Source: Helicoverpa zea
Lineage: Eukaryota > Arthropoda > Insecta > Lepidoptera > Noctuidae
DNA: 64,000 nt
Reading direction: 5' to 3'
NCBI RefSeq assembly: GCF_022581195.2
Contig: NC_061470.1
Location: forward strand, 8,804,001-8,868,000
In this document: in pieces, positions 11,201-23,500 of the stretch
Position numbering within the stretch: position 1 is the first letter of the stretch
How the letters are laid out: each line of letters starts with the position of its first letter
The notes under the pieces: model-generated
Database searches by the model: none
Seen by the model: the letters and a program-made list of their open reading frames with translations, nothing else
Told to the model about the DNA's origin: nothing
Translations under genes and position numbers: made by a program

Positions 11201-12639
11201 AAAATCCTAAGCTAACTGTAGGGTTTTATTTAAGTTTCACAGTGCGCAGGCGACGACAGCGCTAACGACGCGGTCTTCCTGCAAGCATTTGTCTGTCGGC
11301 GGCCACTCCTGCGCCGGATGCATCGACAGAAAAACGGCTCACTACTGACTGTATGACGGTTTGGAAAGTTAGGACATTTTGTGGACAAAGAAAAATGAAA
11401 TCATTGTTATTTGGCAATATATAGATCCCTAGATTTTGATGGTGCAACAATAAAGTCTGAAAAGACCAAAATTTATGTAGGTACTTTTTGCGCTAGTTAT
11501 TCGGTTAGTTCCTTTCCTGCTTCTTACCTTGATGCTATTTATAACTAAGCCGTTCTTTGATGGATGAGATGAATTAAAGTAGCCCTCTTACTTAGTTCTA
11601 CTCTTACCTATATTGAGGTAATATAATTTATTTCTTCTATATGACACGACAAAGAAGAGCCTCGTCTTATAAAAAAGTTTTTCTAAGATGCATTTTCTCA
11701 CCCCAAGACATGGTGACCCTATTGTAACAAAACTTTCTCTGTAAACACGAAACAGTAGCGTCTGTTTACTGGAAGAGCTCGTAAACGTAAGAGCGCGCTC
11801 GGAGCTAATTTTGTTTCAAAACAGCCTCTCCAAAAGAAAAATTCCCGGAAAGAAAGTGATTAGCGTAATGTGTTGAAGAAATTATTTTGTTACAGACTAA
11901 ATACCTATATTAAAATAATTTCAGTCAATGTCGACTTCAGATACCTAAGGCTAAACGTAGGACAATATCACCCACATTAGACACATACATTCGAGAATCT
12001 CTATTTTTGATTTGAGTAGCTCTTGTTTTTGCACTGTTGTTGCACTGATGTGTGATCACGTTATTTCTAGGCTGATATTATAAGCGAGGACTTTTAATTG
12101 GCTCTCTGTCGACTATGTCTCCTTCTATTGTTTAGTTTTTGGTTAGCTGTAAGTTCTCCATAGTGTACTAAATAAATAAATAAAAAAACAAATTAATTAA
12201 TTAAAACCAAACAAAGGTTTTCAGGACTGACGAGGAAAGAAACAATACACTCAGACCTTCTTGACAGTAATCGTGGTTTTAAAGTGAAGACCGTTACATT
12301 GTATGGTAGCTATGGTCACCTGCAAGCAATTAAGTACCTCCTCTCCGTAATAAAGCTATGAATAAAAAAAGCTAATTAGATTCATACATTTACTGTCTCT
12401 GCTCAATTAAGGTCTACATATGACAATTAAGGACTACCTTCATACCTGCTATGAGGCTTACTGTATTTTGTAAATCTTTTAATTCCATTCATAGAATTTC
12501 AAAGTGTAACTGTTATACAACTTCGCTATTTGTCCTAACACGAAAACGTAACAATTTGACCGATATACACTCCGTGGTCAAGGTGTTACTATTATTTTTA
12601 TCATCGCAAAATATAGAGGGATGTCGTAAAACTATCGTC
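8261..12639. other. Gene-free stretch upstream of Lnk
   Basis: AT-rich DNA with scattered short ORFs without recognised motifs. A GC-richer patch at about 11240-11330 (GCGCAGGCGACGACAGCG, GGCGGCCACTCCTGCGCCGG) might be a regulatory or first-exon island. No RNA gene or exon could be supported. Confidence 0.4.
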
Positions 12640-12823
12640 GCGGTTCAGGTGAACGGCCGCGCGCATGCGCCTCGTTCGCAAGATGGCTCCCATATATCCG
12701 TCATCGGGGTGCCTGATGCGCGCCAAAATAAGATTATTGGAAATTTGACAGAGACGAGCGCGCGCACTTTACGATCGACGCTAGACGGGGTTTATGAGAA
12801 AAGATGTGATGCCGATGACGCAT
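12640..12823 (+). promoter_or_regulatory. Candidate Lnk promoter and non-coding first exon
   Basis: A GC- and CpG-rich island contains the palindrome GCGCATGCGC (12661-12670), the NRF1-type core, followed by AAGATGGC (YY1-like) and ending in a strong donor, CAT|GTAAGT, with the GT at 12824. The first coding exon of Lnk lies about 1.75 kb downstream behind a possible acceptor (CCTTCCAAG, ending 14570). I infer a first exon ending at 12823 spliced to 14571. The 134-codon ORF across the island is not a recognised protein. Confidence 0.4.
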
Positions 12824-13025
12824 GTAAGTGGTCCTTGGGTATTTCTGGACGCTGAATATTTTTATTAATTTCTGAGGGCACCTAGCCTATTCCCTCTGCC
12901 ATGAACTTGTTCGTAACAATACTTTCTTATTTATAGTTAGAGAAATATTCCTCGACCGAATTTTACACACTCGCTACATCATCATCAAAATATGAAACCA
13001 CGTGATGAAAAAAAAAATGCAGCGT

Positions 13026-13140
13026 GAGAGAGTGCCAGACTCCTCCACTGGTTAAAAAACCATCATGTTCCTTCTTAAGGCCTATATGTACCAGGGTTGC
13101 GGTAACTCTTTTGGACAAACCCACAGCCCCCGCATCCACT
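13026..13140 (-). mobile_element. LINE 3' end remnant
   Basis: AGGCCTATATGTACCAGGG and the following CGGTAACTCTTTTGGACAA resemble the 3' tail of the R1-clade insertion at 15950-16010 (GGCCTTTTATGTGCCAGGG, CGGTATCTCTTTTGAACAA) and the fragment at 19779. It is degenerate and has no coding capacity. Confidence 0.45.
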
Positions 13141-13362
13141 TTTTACCAGCAACAGAATAAGAGAGAACCGACCAACGGACGGAGAGAACACAATACATGC
13201 ATCATCCATCATCATTTCTGTCGTAAGAGCCCACCGCTGACCAAAAGCCTGCCCTCATTCAGTAGCCTGCGTTCAGCGCCTGCTTGTGACCTCTTTGTCA
13301 GATCATTATATGTACCCACTCGTTGGTGGTCCTTCTTCGCTGGCTTTGCTACTAACTGATCA

Positions 13363-13791
13363 GGGCCCCGAAAAATGACGTAATCGTATGACGCTTAAGT
13401 AAAATTCTCCTAATTTTACTTAAGCGTCATACGATTCACGTTCGACTCGATTCGACTGAGATCCAATCCCGACTCGATTACGATTGAAGCGTATGTGGCA
13501 TTCCGCTATTTTTTCTTTGAAATAAACATTTTTATCCTTTTCTGTCATTCAATAATGAATCATTTTGTCTGCAAATGATTTACGATTGCAAAATGATTGT
13601 ACAGCAAACTACCGTATAGACCAAAATCACCAAAATAGCAGACCAATCGCACACCAATCAAATGTCAATCGAATACGATTGGTCTTTTATTAGTAGCAGA
13701 ATGCCCGATATGGTTAAAACTGCTATTGCGATCATATTCGATTCGATTTCTATTCGATTTTGACAATATTAACTTAGGAGAATCGGGCCCC
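13363..13791. mobile_element. MITE with GGGCCCC ends and internal palindrome
   Basis: The left end GGGCCCCGA and right end TCGGGCCCC are inverted over at least 9 bp with small differences. Inside are many ATTCGATT/CGATTCGA motifs and no ORF. At 13382-13436 there is a perfect palindrome with 25-bp arms and a 5-nt spacer (CTCCT), a possible second foldback insertion near the left end. The TTCTCCTAA at that spacer also occurs next to the right terminus on the opposite strand. No clear target duplication was found. Confidence 0.6.
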
Positions 13792-14596
13792 AGGAACCAC
13801 TATGGTCTCCTTAGTAGGTACTCGAGAACTTTTCAGCCCCATCGCCATTGGTTCTTTATGCTTTAAAGTATGGCAGATCCATTGCCATTTCAACGGGTTT
13901 ACTCTGGATTTATTAATTACGTCGATGATCCTTTTTCTTGACCGATTTGCTGTTTGATCGCTCAGAGAAATTCAGTTATCACGCCATTAGGAAAAAACCC
14001 TGTTTCAGTTATAACTGTTGATATGAGATACAGATGAAGTAACATCATCTCCACTGTTCTGTAGTGTAGTGAGTGAGTTCAAGTCAAAAAAAGTTCTCAA
14101 TCGTGTTCTCAAATTGACTGGAATTATCTATATTTATGCGCCATCTATATTTTGTATCAGGAAAGAGCCAATAGGTAATATAACAGTGCCATCTTGTGTT
14201 ACTACGTAAAAACCTATATTCTATAGAGCTGACATCTAGCTTCATTCGCAGTAACAAATCTAAAATTATTTGTTGGCAGAAAAATCAATTAGGTGCTACA
14301 ATTCCATTTATTATAATTATAGGAATCTTAATAAATATATATGTTTTTTTAATTTTAAATTCCTAATCAGTGTTAAAAAATCTATAGCAACAAATGTATT
14401 TTTTGTACATGGCAACAAAACTTGTTTTCGCGAGAAAACTTGTGATAGCATCGTGAATTTTATTTTGATTACAAAATTGGTATGAAATTCGATAATAAGG
14501 TGAAAAATAGTGAATCATCATTATAAAGTAATTGTGTTTAATGTGGTCTATTAAATATCCGCCTTCCAAGTGGAGCTGCTAAAGAAATTGCTTGCC

Positions 14597-17500
14597 ATGG
14601 CGGGCCCGTCCGACGGCGATCCCGACGGATGGGTCGAGTTCTGCGAGCGTCAGGCCAAAGCCGCCGCTCAGGACTTCGCCAAGGCTTGCCTGCAGTACGT
14701 ACAGACAGGTACCAACGACGCCGCGTCTCGGCCGCAAGCCTCTCACAAGGACCTGCTGAAGAAATTCGTTGAATGTTTCTCGGAACAATTCGAGTATGAA
14801 ATCGGCAAGCTGAAAGCTCTGCACAAGCTCCCTAACGGCACCCACACGGGACACGATGAGAGTGACTACTCCGAGGACACGGACTCGCCAAAAACGCAGC
14901 ACAAGCCATTTTTCCGAAGGTTATCATTTAAAGGACTGAGACGCGGAAAGGGGTTATTTCACAAGCAACATTCAGACGAGGTGGAGCTCTCCTCTACTCT
15001 GAACAAGCACAACAAGACTAAATTAGCTAAGATAGTTGTAGAGTGTAGGAAAGAAGGATTGGTAAATTATTTAACTCCTGAGAGTTTGGAGCAGCCTGGA
15101 GGGCCGCAGAAGTGGGAGAGATGCAGGCTAGCGCTGGTGAAGACTGTCGGGGGCTACATGCTGGAGTTCTACTCCCCTCCTAAGGCTCAGAAGCCCCGCA
15201 GTGGAGTTTTCTGTTTCCTCATATCAGAGGCTCGGGAAACTACAGCGCTGGAGATGCCTGACCATGAAAATACATTTGTATTGAAGGTATTGTCTTTATT
15301 ATTAAGTTGTATAATATTTGTCCTCCTTTTACATTCAATGATCAATTATATGGGTCATTCTAAGTTAAGAGGTAATTCGTTGTATGAAATGGCGGCACGA
15401 GTTTTTTTTTATATATTTTTACTTAAGTATACATTTTTAAATGTAAACGGCTACGTTGAAAACGTTTACAAAGGGGCCAGTCAATTTTTTGGGTTTATCT
15501 CGTTTTATAAGTGACCAGGGGAAATACACAATACAGGGGAGAGACAAGGTGTACAGGGGAAGATACTTCATGAACAGGGAAGAGATAAAAAATATAACAA
15601 GGTTAATTTTAAGAATCATCTTTATTTATTTTAATTATGAATTATTTATAATCAGACTTTTCATTTCTTAGCAGTCTTATGTGCTAGGTACAAAACATGA
15701 AAAACAATAATAAAAAGAAACAAAAACAAAAAATTCTCTTTTGAATAACAGTAACTTGAAATATGGAGAGAAAAAGCAAAAATTCGTAGAAGACGTTTAG
15801 CACTCCAAGATATAAGTAATGCTTTTGTAACACCACCATGTTCAGATAATGAAGGCCCACCGCCTCCTCAAAATATAAACAGGCGAACGCAGGCAGCACA
15901 GCAAAAGTCAACTTTTTTTTTAACGACGTCAAAAAGCATCAAAAGTCGCAGGCCTTTTATGTGCCAGGGCCGCGGTATCTCTTTTGAACAACCCGCAGCC
16001 CTGGCAGGCCTTGGCCCTACTGGGCCCCGCTGGGGATGCTGACATCTCTTTGAGGAGCGCGTGGAACAACGCGCGCCGCCGACACGGGTCTGTTGTCTAA
16101 AAATAGACATGAGCGATGAGCCACCCGAACTCACCGCTCACAGACCTACGCATACGGTGGCCGGGAGTCATCTCGCGACACCCGGCGCCCGTGGTGTCTA
16201 CCTGCTCCAGCGCGGCGGCCGGGATGAGAGGTGCGAAACAGTCATGCTCGAGAAGGAGGCGACGGCATCCCATTCCCTCTCGCCCCGGACCATGGCCTGA
16301 ACCAGGGCCGGACGCGAGAGGTCGCCGCCGCCTAAAGCCTCGACGAGGACCCGGCGGTGCCCTTCCCACGCAGGGCACTCCTGGACTGTATGGTCCACCG
16401 TGTCCTCGGGGCTGTCCGCACAGTGGTGACACCCAGGCGCCTCCTCACGACCGATTCGATGCAGGTACCTCTCGAAACAACCGTGTCCAGTGAGGACCTG
16501 CGTCATGCGGTACGTGAGGGCGCCGTGACTCCTCCCGAGCCACTCCTCAAAGAGGGGACTTACCGCCACTATGGTGGCGTGCCCTGCACTGGGTTGCGAC
16601 AGTCGTTCCCTCCAGGCCACCATGAGATCGCGCCGGAGCTCCGCCCGCTGCTCGACAACTTGCCGCGGCAACGGAGTTCCCTCCCGGCCCTCCTGAGCCT
16701 CCTCGCGCCAGTAGTACAGGCGCAAGAAGACTCTCGCCTCCAGATCCCACGGTGGCAGTCTGGCAGTAGGCCAGCTGCTTCGCGGGAGATCGTGCAGCAA
16801 AAGTCCACTCGAGCAAGAAAAGCAAGAAACCTGAAAATAAAAAAACAAGCGGAAGAAATAGATCCACTTAAATCTGTGCAGTCCAACGCTACAAAAAAAA
16901 AACAAGTACAACGATGAAATACTTATCCGGGTCATTTTTAATTCTTTGATATCGTAATCGTTTGCTATCCTCTTCTTTTCAAGCCATTTTTCTGTAAATA
17001 AAACGTAATATTGTATTGTAAAGCTAAAATAAGCATAACGCCAAGTAAAGGATTAGAGAAAACTAGAAGTATTAATGGAAACGCGTAAAAATGTATCTCC
17101 CCTGGACATTAAGTATCTCCCCTGCCATCAAAAGAGCCAGGGGAAATACGCCAGGGGAGATACATTTTCGATAGAAATCTAAAATAGCCGTAAAAGTATT
17201 TCGCGCACGTCATTCACACACAAACATAACAATGTACACACTATTCATAGTAAATATTGAAGTATATGTTAGTATTTTAACAAAAAATTGCAATGTAAAA
17301 CTTACCAGAGGAAAGACTGCATTCACATAACTCTTCTGCACCCAGCGAGTAGCGTGAACGAAATGGCCGACAATAAAGGCGGCGCAGTTGCTTATGCGCC
17401 GTTTACTGTTAACTTCACGTTACACACTATGCATTCAAGGTCACAACTTCTACAGACTAGGAGAGCAAAACTGATTTTTGAACGAAAACAAAAGACCAGG

Positions 17501-20500
17501 GGACGAGACACGAAACTCGGTGGACAAATTTCGGTGTTCATATTTTTTTTAAAGAATTGAAATAAAAGCACTTTTACTTGTAAGATACTATTACTAAGTT
17601 TACTGTCCCTATAAAATGAAAGAGTTTATAATAATTATTGAATTTTAATACATTCATAATTACTGATTTACAAATAAAGTCGGTTGGGGGACAGACCAGG
17701 GGAGAGACATTTTTCATATATTAGAGCTTATTGTGACTTAATTACGTACATTTCTGCAATAAATTTGAGTGACCACATAGGAAACATTTAGTTTTAAGTG
17801 ATAAATAGGTTATTTGTAAAGTTTATTGAAAAAAAATGTATTTTTTTGTTGTTGCCGTCGAAAGTACTTCTTAACTTAGAATGACCCATATATTGTGATA
17901 ACAATCCAATTAATTGGATTTATTTTAGTGTCATTCATAGGTAAATATGAATGATTTTATAATTTTGATGATTTTCCTCAAACTCAAGTATAGGTATTAA
18001 TTTAATATTCGTCTATGACATTGCCCTTCAATAGTTTATTCACTGCTTTCTTGCTATCGCTCATTTAAGTTAATACATATAGTATTTCTATTAAAATATG
18101 TACAGTCTTCTTCCGAGCCCTTTTCCAACTACGTTGGGCTTGGCTTCCAGTCAGTGTGTTTAAAAGGAGCAACCCAGTTACTTGGGGTTTGCCTCTATTA
18201 AAATACATTACAACAGGTTCTTGTCATAATCTGGATTAAAATAATTTCAAACATCTGATTTTCTAATTTTTATTAAATAAATTACACATAAACAAGATAA
18301 TTTAAATATTCCTAGAAATCCTTGCTTATTTATATTGCATATGGGAACTCTGTCCGTTTGTATGACTGTGCTGCTTTCACCCTAAAAGAACTGACTGATT
18401 AAAATACAATTTGATAAACATACAGTCTGTCAGAATTATTTATGCTGAAGTAGGAAGGACTTGGGTGGAACCGCAGGGCACCTGCTAGTCTTAAAAATTC
18501 AATAATAGTTATTATGGGATGCTTTATTAACACAGTCTTTTATACAGCTGTCACTGATATTATTTCTTACCATATAATAATATAATTGATTTCTATAACA
18601 ATAAACATACCAAGGAGGCCATGTGTTTAATATCTAGGTCTACAGTAGGCCCTGTTAAGTGATTCAACCTTCATATCACCCAATAAGTTCTTCTAAGTTC
18701 TTACTGCAAACCTCTCCTACCTCTTTATGCTGTGCCCTACTGGGTCCATATTGTTTCTAATATATTGTTTAAACTTTATAAAAATACCACCTGTGTTACA
18801 TATGGAACGCTAGTAAAGAATTGAATTGAATTGAATTCTTATAACAACACTTGAATTATCGTTTTAAAATTCCAGGCAGACAACAATATGGAATACGTAA
18901 TAGAGGCAGCAGACGTAGACGATATGAAAGCATGGCTGGCTACGATCAAGTACTGTATGCGGTCGCCTCCTACCACGCAGCCGCCGCCAGACGCGCTGCC
19001 GGGGATGCCCGAGCCGGCGCCGCCCGACCTGCCGCCCAGGAGGGATCTCCCGCCCAGCACCAGCAATGTGGACTTGGCTACCGATACCCCTGAAGAGGCT
19101 GAATTAGGTAATTTTTAATAAACTTCTGTTAAAGGACTTGAAACAGCCAGATTTAAATTAATTTGTCTACTCTCTATTATTTTTTCATTAGACTGAAGTT
19201 TAGTTTAGCTATCTGATTATCCAACAGCCATCTACTACTGTTAACAGACTCCATTAATGTAATTTACACATTATGTGCGTTCAGCAAATAAATAAATTAA
19301 ACACTCGACGAAATAATTAGCCTGCTGTGGTAATGTCCCATCTTAATAGGTTCGATGGAACGGGATAGTTGATGTGACGATGAGCGTGATCTAATAAAAT
19401 AAAAACTACCTAAAATTAAATATGTCTGACCCACCTCTCTACCGAATCAGGCAACTTGAGAGCAAATAACTGGCTGAATTTATTTACAATATACAGTTGA
19501 AAACATACGCCGAGTCACAAGCCTAGTCATTGATCACATAGTGACTTCTTACCGATCAGTCTATTGTAAACTACGGCCCGGGATACTATAGTTTACGTTT
19601 TGTTTTATATCGTATTACTAATTTACGAGGAACACAACAGTTTGCAAAAATGTTAAGTACGTGTTTTATAGTGTTACATAATATTTACGTCACTTTCTCG
19701 TCGTCGACCAATCCTCACCTATCACCCCTTTCTTGAATGGGAAATCATCAGAAAACACATTTCTATTCCTTCTGGAGCCCTTTGAGTACCAGGACCACGG
19801 CAATTCTTTCGAACAATCCCGTACCCGGGAACTCCACCTGAAAAAACATAACTCTCATTATCCTTTTCTAATAACGTAGGTTCAATAGCAGAAGAAGCAT
19901 GCGAGTCATCCTCTCGCGTGTCTCTGGCTGAATGGCCGTGGTTCCACGGCACGTTAGCCCGCGCGGCGGCGGCGGCCTGCGTGCTGGCGGGCGGGGCCTC
20001 GGGACACGGCTGCTATCTCGTGAGGCAGAGCGAGACCCGGCGGGGGGAGTATGTGCTCACGTTTAATTTCCAGGTAAGTTATAGCAAGATATTTTGTCAT
20101 TTAAAAGTAGGTATCTATAATGTGTAACTTAGAAAAAAGTATCAGTGAAAGTTGACCGGCATTCAGCTGGACATACGATTGTATCTGACATACTTTGGAA
20201 GCCTACATACCTACATCCCTGAATGAAGTACGAATCTTTGAAAGGTTAGATACAGCTGTAAAATAAATTGCTTTAAATCGTATTTAGAGAGTGGGGGAAT
20301 ATTGCGGAAGCTACTCACATATTTCTTGAAAGGGCAATAGGGGGCCTCACCCAATATGACTAATTTAGTAAGAAAGCATCTATCTTTCCAGTCTTCCAAT
20401 ATTTCAATTCACGTACCACCCATTTCAGCAAACAATTTTATTTTTGAAGGCCTTGTATAAACTCTTATATCTCACTCCAGGGTCGCGCAAAACACCTTCG

Positions 20501-23500
20501 CATGACACTAAGCGAGACGGGCCAGTGTCGAGTCCAGCACCTCTGGTTCCCCAACGTCCACGACATGCTCGAACATTTCCGCGCCAACCCCATTCCACTG
20601 GAGTCGGGCGGCGCCGCTGACGTCACGCTCACCGAGTACGTCGTCTGCCAGGACAACCGCACACAAGTGAGCCATGCACAAATGGTTTCTTAGGCCTTTT
20701 GTATATAGAGCAACTTTTGTGTCAACGATCAACTTTTATTGAGAGTCCCATTTGATAATAAATAAATAATGAAATAAATAAATAAATAATCGGAAAAAAC
20801 CTTTCGTGATGTACTCGGTCATTAGTCAAATAATTACTTACTACGGTTGAGTGAACTCAGGCAAGCACTTTTCGATAAAAGGTTGTAGATTTTTTCTTAA
20901 TCGAAATACCGAGTTTACAGCGACCATAAAATATTATTATTACAAGTTTTTAAAATCTCATGGCAAAGTAACTATAAGTGCACAATCTCGTTTGATAAAT
21001 AATAAAAATATGAAAAAAAGATAGTTGTTGCAATAGTTGCTCCATGTGCAAAGAGCCTTAGCTAGCTTTTTAGTGTATTCTCGATTGTTTATGAATAGCG
21101 TTGCAGGAATGGACAGATTTTTAATTTTTTGTGTAGATGGGTATAAAAATTGCCCACCAAATGAAGCAGCTAATGAATTCGTAAATAAACTCGATGAATC
21201 TGAAAATATACCACACAAATGGATCAACTATGAATAAGTTGTCCAGTCATTAATTACCAGTGATATTATATTTTTAACACAGCTGTCCTGCTTTGACTAA
21301 TCTTAAATAGTACAAATTCTTGAGTTCGCAACAAAATAAACATTGGCAGTACAGTGTCTGAATGTTCAGCCGATGAATACCGAGATGCGATGTTGTTTGT
21401 AAACAATCGAGAATCGTCACACAAATCTATTCACTGATCTTCACTTGGTTATCGAAGTCGATCACAAACAATCACACAGATTTATTAAAGAGGCATATTG
21501 ACCCACCGAACCTTACCGCTATAAGCTTTAAATACACAAAGAACAATTAATAAGGTTCACAAGCCAATTTTATAATGTAATTATATTTGGCAATATACTA
21601 TTTCTGTCACTTAAATCAATAGGCCATTGGAACTAAGATTTGTTTTAAAATGTGTTCTAAACTTTTTACATAAGGCCTACTTTTGATTTAAGGAAAATGA
21701 GGCTCAATACTGCTCTATGCCCTTTAAGCTTAGCAACTGAAGCTCTATGGCATCATACCCAGTGTGGGTAGTTTATTCAGTACCATGCTAACTTTGAAGC
21801 ATGAAGTTATATTTATGCATCGAAATGTTTTTGTAATGTTTCGCCTTCAAGTAGCGTTTGTTCATATTTTGTTGCTATTGATGTTGTTAGTATGTAGCTT
21901 GTAGTTTTATTTGCTCAGCATTGTTTGTTCTCATGCTCACTAACGGCCCACGTCTTATATTGATTATTATATTAATTTAGCCATGTCCTGGCTAGATGTA
22001 CTTTAAAGAAATTGAATCTCGATTTATGTGCCAATTACTTTCTAAAAGAAATGATGATATTAAATCACCTATTTATTTTAAAATATTTGATATATTTTAA
22101 TGATGATTTTATCAGACGCGGGCTTGTCAGTGAATCACTTGTACGCATTAGAAAACAATATTAAAATAGAATAAATAGTCTATTAAACGAGTTCGCCAAT
22201 CTTTGCCAATACATGGTGACCATGCTTTAATTTAAGATGGCTACGTCTTATAGCTTTAACGAGTAGCTCTTATGTACGTAAAAGATTTTGAACATGATTA
22301 TACCGAACAAGTTTAGGTTTATTTACGTCTGTATCAAACTGCGATTCCTGTACGTGCATTTTATTTATTGATGACAATAAATGTAAATTTATTTATGTCA
22401 TATTTAAAAGATTTAAAAGATAAATAAAATTATCATATTATTAGGTGTATACTTAAGTGCCTATATAGATATAGGTGTAAAGGAATCACAATGTTCTATT
22501 GAATAATCGCATTTAAACTTAGTTCTTATTGTATATGTAGTTTGAAACAATATCGTTTGCATTTTCAGTGGTTTCGTTATGAAGCTAACAAAAATGCGAG
22601 TTATGTAGGTATCTCTTAGTATGCCCTTTCTAGGGCTTTAAAAGGAATACTTTGGTTCTAGTTCCAAGAGTAGGTAGCACATTTTTTTTTTCTTATTTTG
22701 TAAAATAAATTTCCCTTGGCCCTTATCGCCTGCCAGCAATTTAACTTTTCACTAAATGTTCCTAGTAATTTAATGAGATACTCTTATTTATTAATACTTA
22801 CGAGAAATTGCAGCAAAAAAAGTATTCGTTTGTGAAATCATGGCAGTAAAAAAGTATGTGAGGAGATACAATGTTATTTAAATAAATAGTTTTACGCTAG
22901 GGCCGAATTATTCCTTTATTGTTGAAGAATTTATTTATCGTCATAACTCGAGTTTGATCAAAATGACTGTTAATATAATGTACTAACAATGGAACTTAGA
23001 ATTATAATTTATATTGTTTATAATTTGTACAAAATCATGTTCTTCCGAGCTTTAATTTTAATTTCTTGGTTGTAAATTTTTATTATTAAACTTTATTCTA
23101 TGGAATGGCTTTGTTTTTTATTTTGCTGTGTTTTTTTTCTTCGTTTTTGTCTGTGTGTTGTGTTGCAAGCATACTCATTTATGGTAAGTTTTTTTTTTAT
23201 ATTTATGCTTTTATGTATTGCTTTTAATTGTATTCGTTGGCCGCGTAGCTGTTGATGTACATACGATAGAATTCAGTAGTGCTTTCGAACTAATCATTTG
23301 CTACGAAGACGAACTTTTTCGATGACCATAACAGCCTCCTTGGCCACTTCTACTATGACCAATCTCTATGAAACAAATCCTCTTTATCCAATACTGATGC
23401 GAGCTCCATGGTGCAGTTGGAGGTGACGCACGGCAGCGACGTGCGCATGCGCCGCGCGGAGCTGGAGGCGCTGCTGGCGGCGAGCGGCGCGCACCACGAC

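Larger units (their letters stand above)
15351..17888. mobile_element. TIR DNA transposon in Lnk intron 1, unassigned family
   Basis: Exact 20-bp inverted ends begin TGGGTCATTCTAAG (15351-15370) and end in the complement (17869-17888). Both sides are followed outward by TATA (15347-15350, 17889-17892), consistent with a TATA or TA target duplication, although the palindromic flank leaves the exact end ambiguous. The interior has clustered CAGGGGA-type motifs near both ends, a broken reading frame and an R1-clade insertion. Without that insertion it would be about 1.64 kb. The superfamily was not recognised. It lies 64 bp after the Lnk exon 1 donor. Confidence 0.8.

Noticed and set aside
12451..12855. 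134-codon forward ORF across the GC-rich island
   Set aside because: No domain or codon pattern; better explained as promoter/first-exon DNA with CpG-rich content.
16061..16917. Forward ORFs of 79, 125 and 186 codons
   Set aside because: They are antisense to the R1-clade reverse transcriptase segment, whose GC-rich codons leave the opposite strand open; only the last 36 codons (16809-16917) belong to a real frame, listed as a pseudogene.
21037..21237. 66-codon ORF in Lnk intron 4
   Set aside because: No motif, no homology recognised, AT-rich codons and no splice context.
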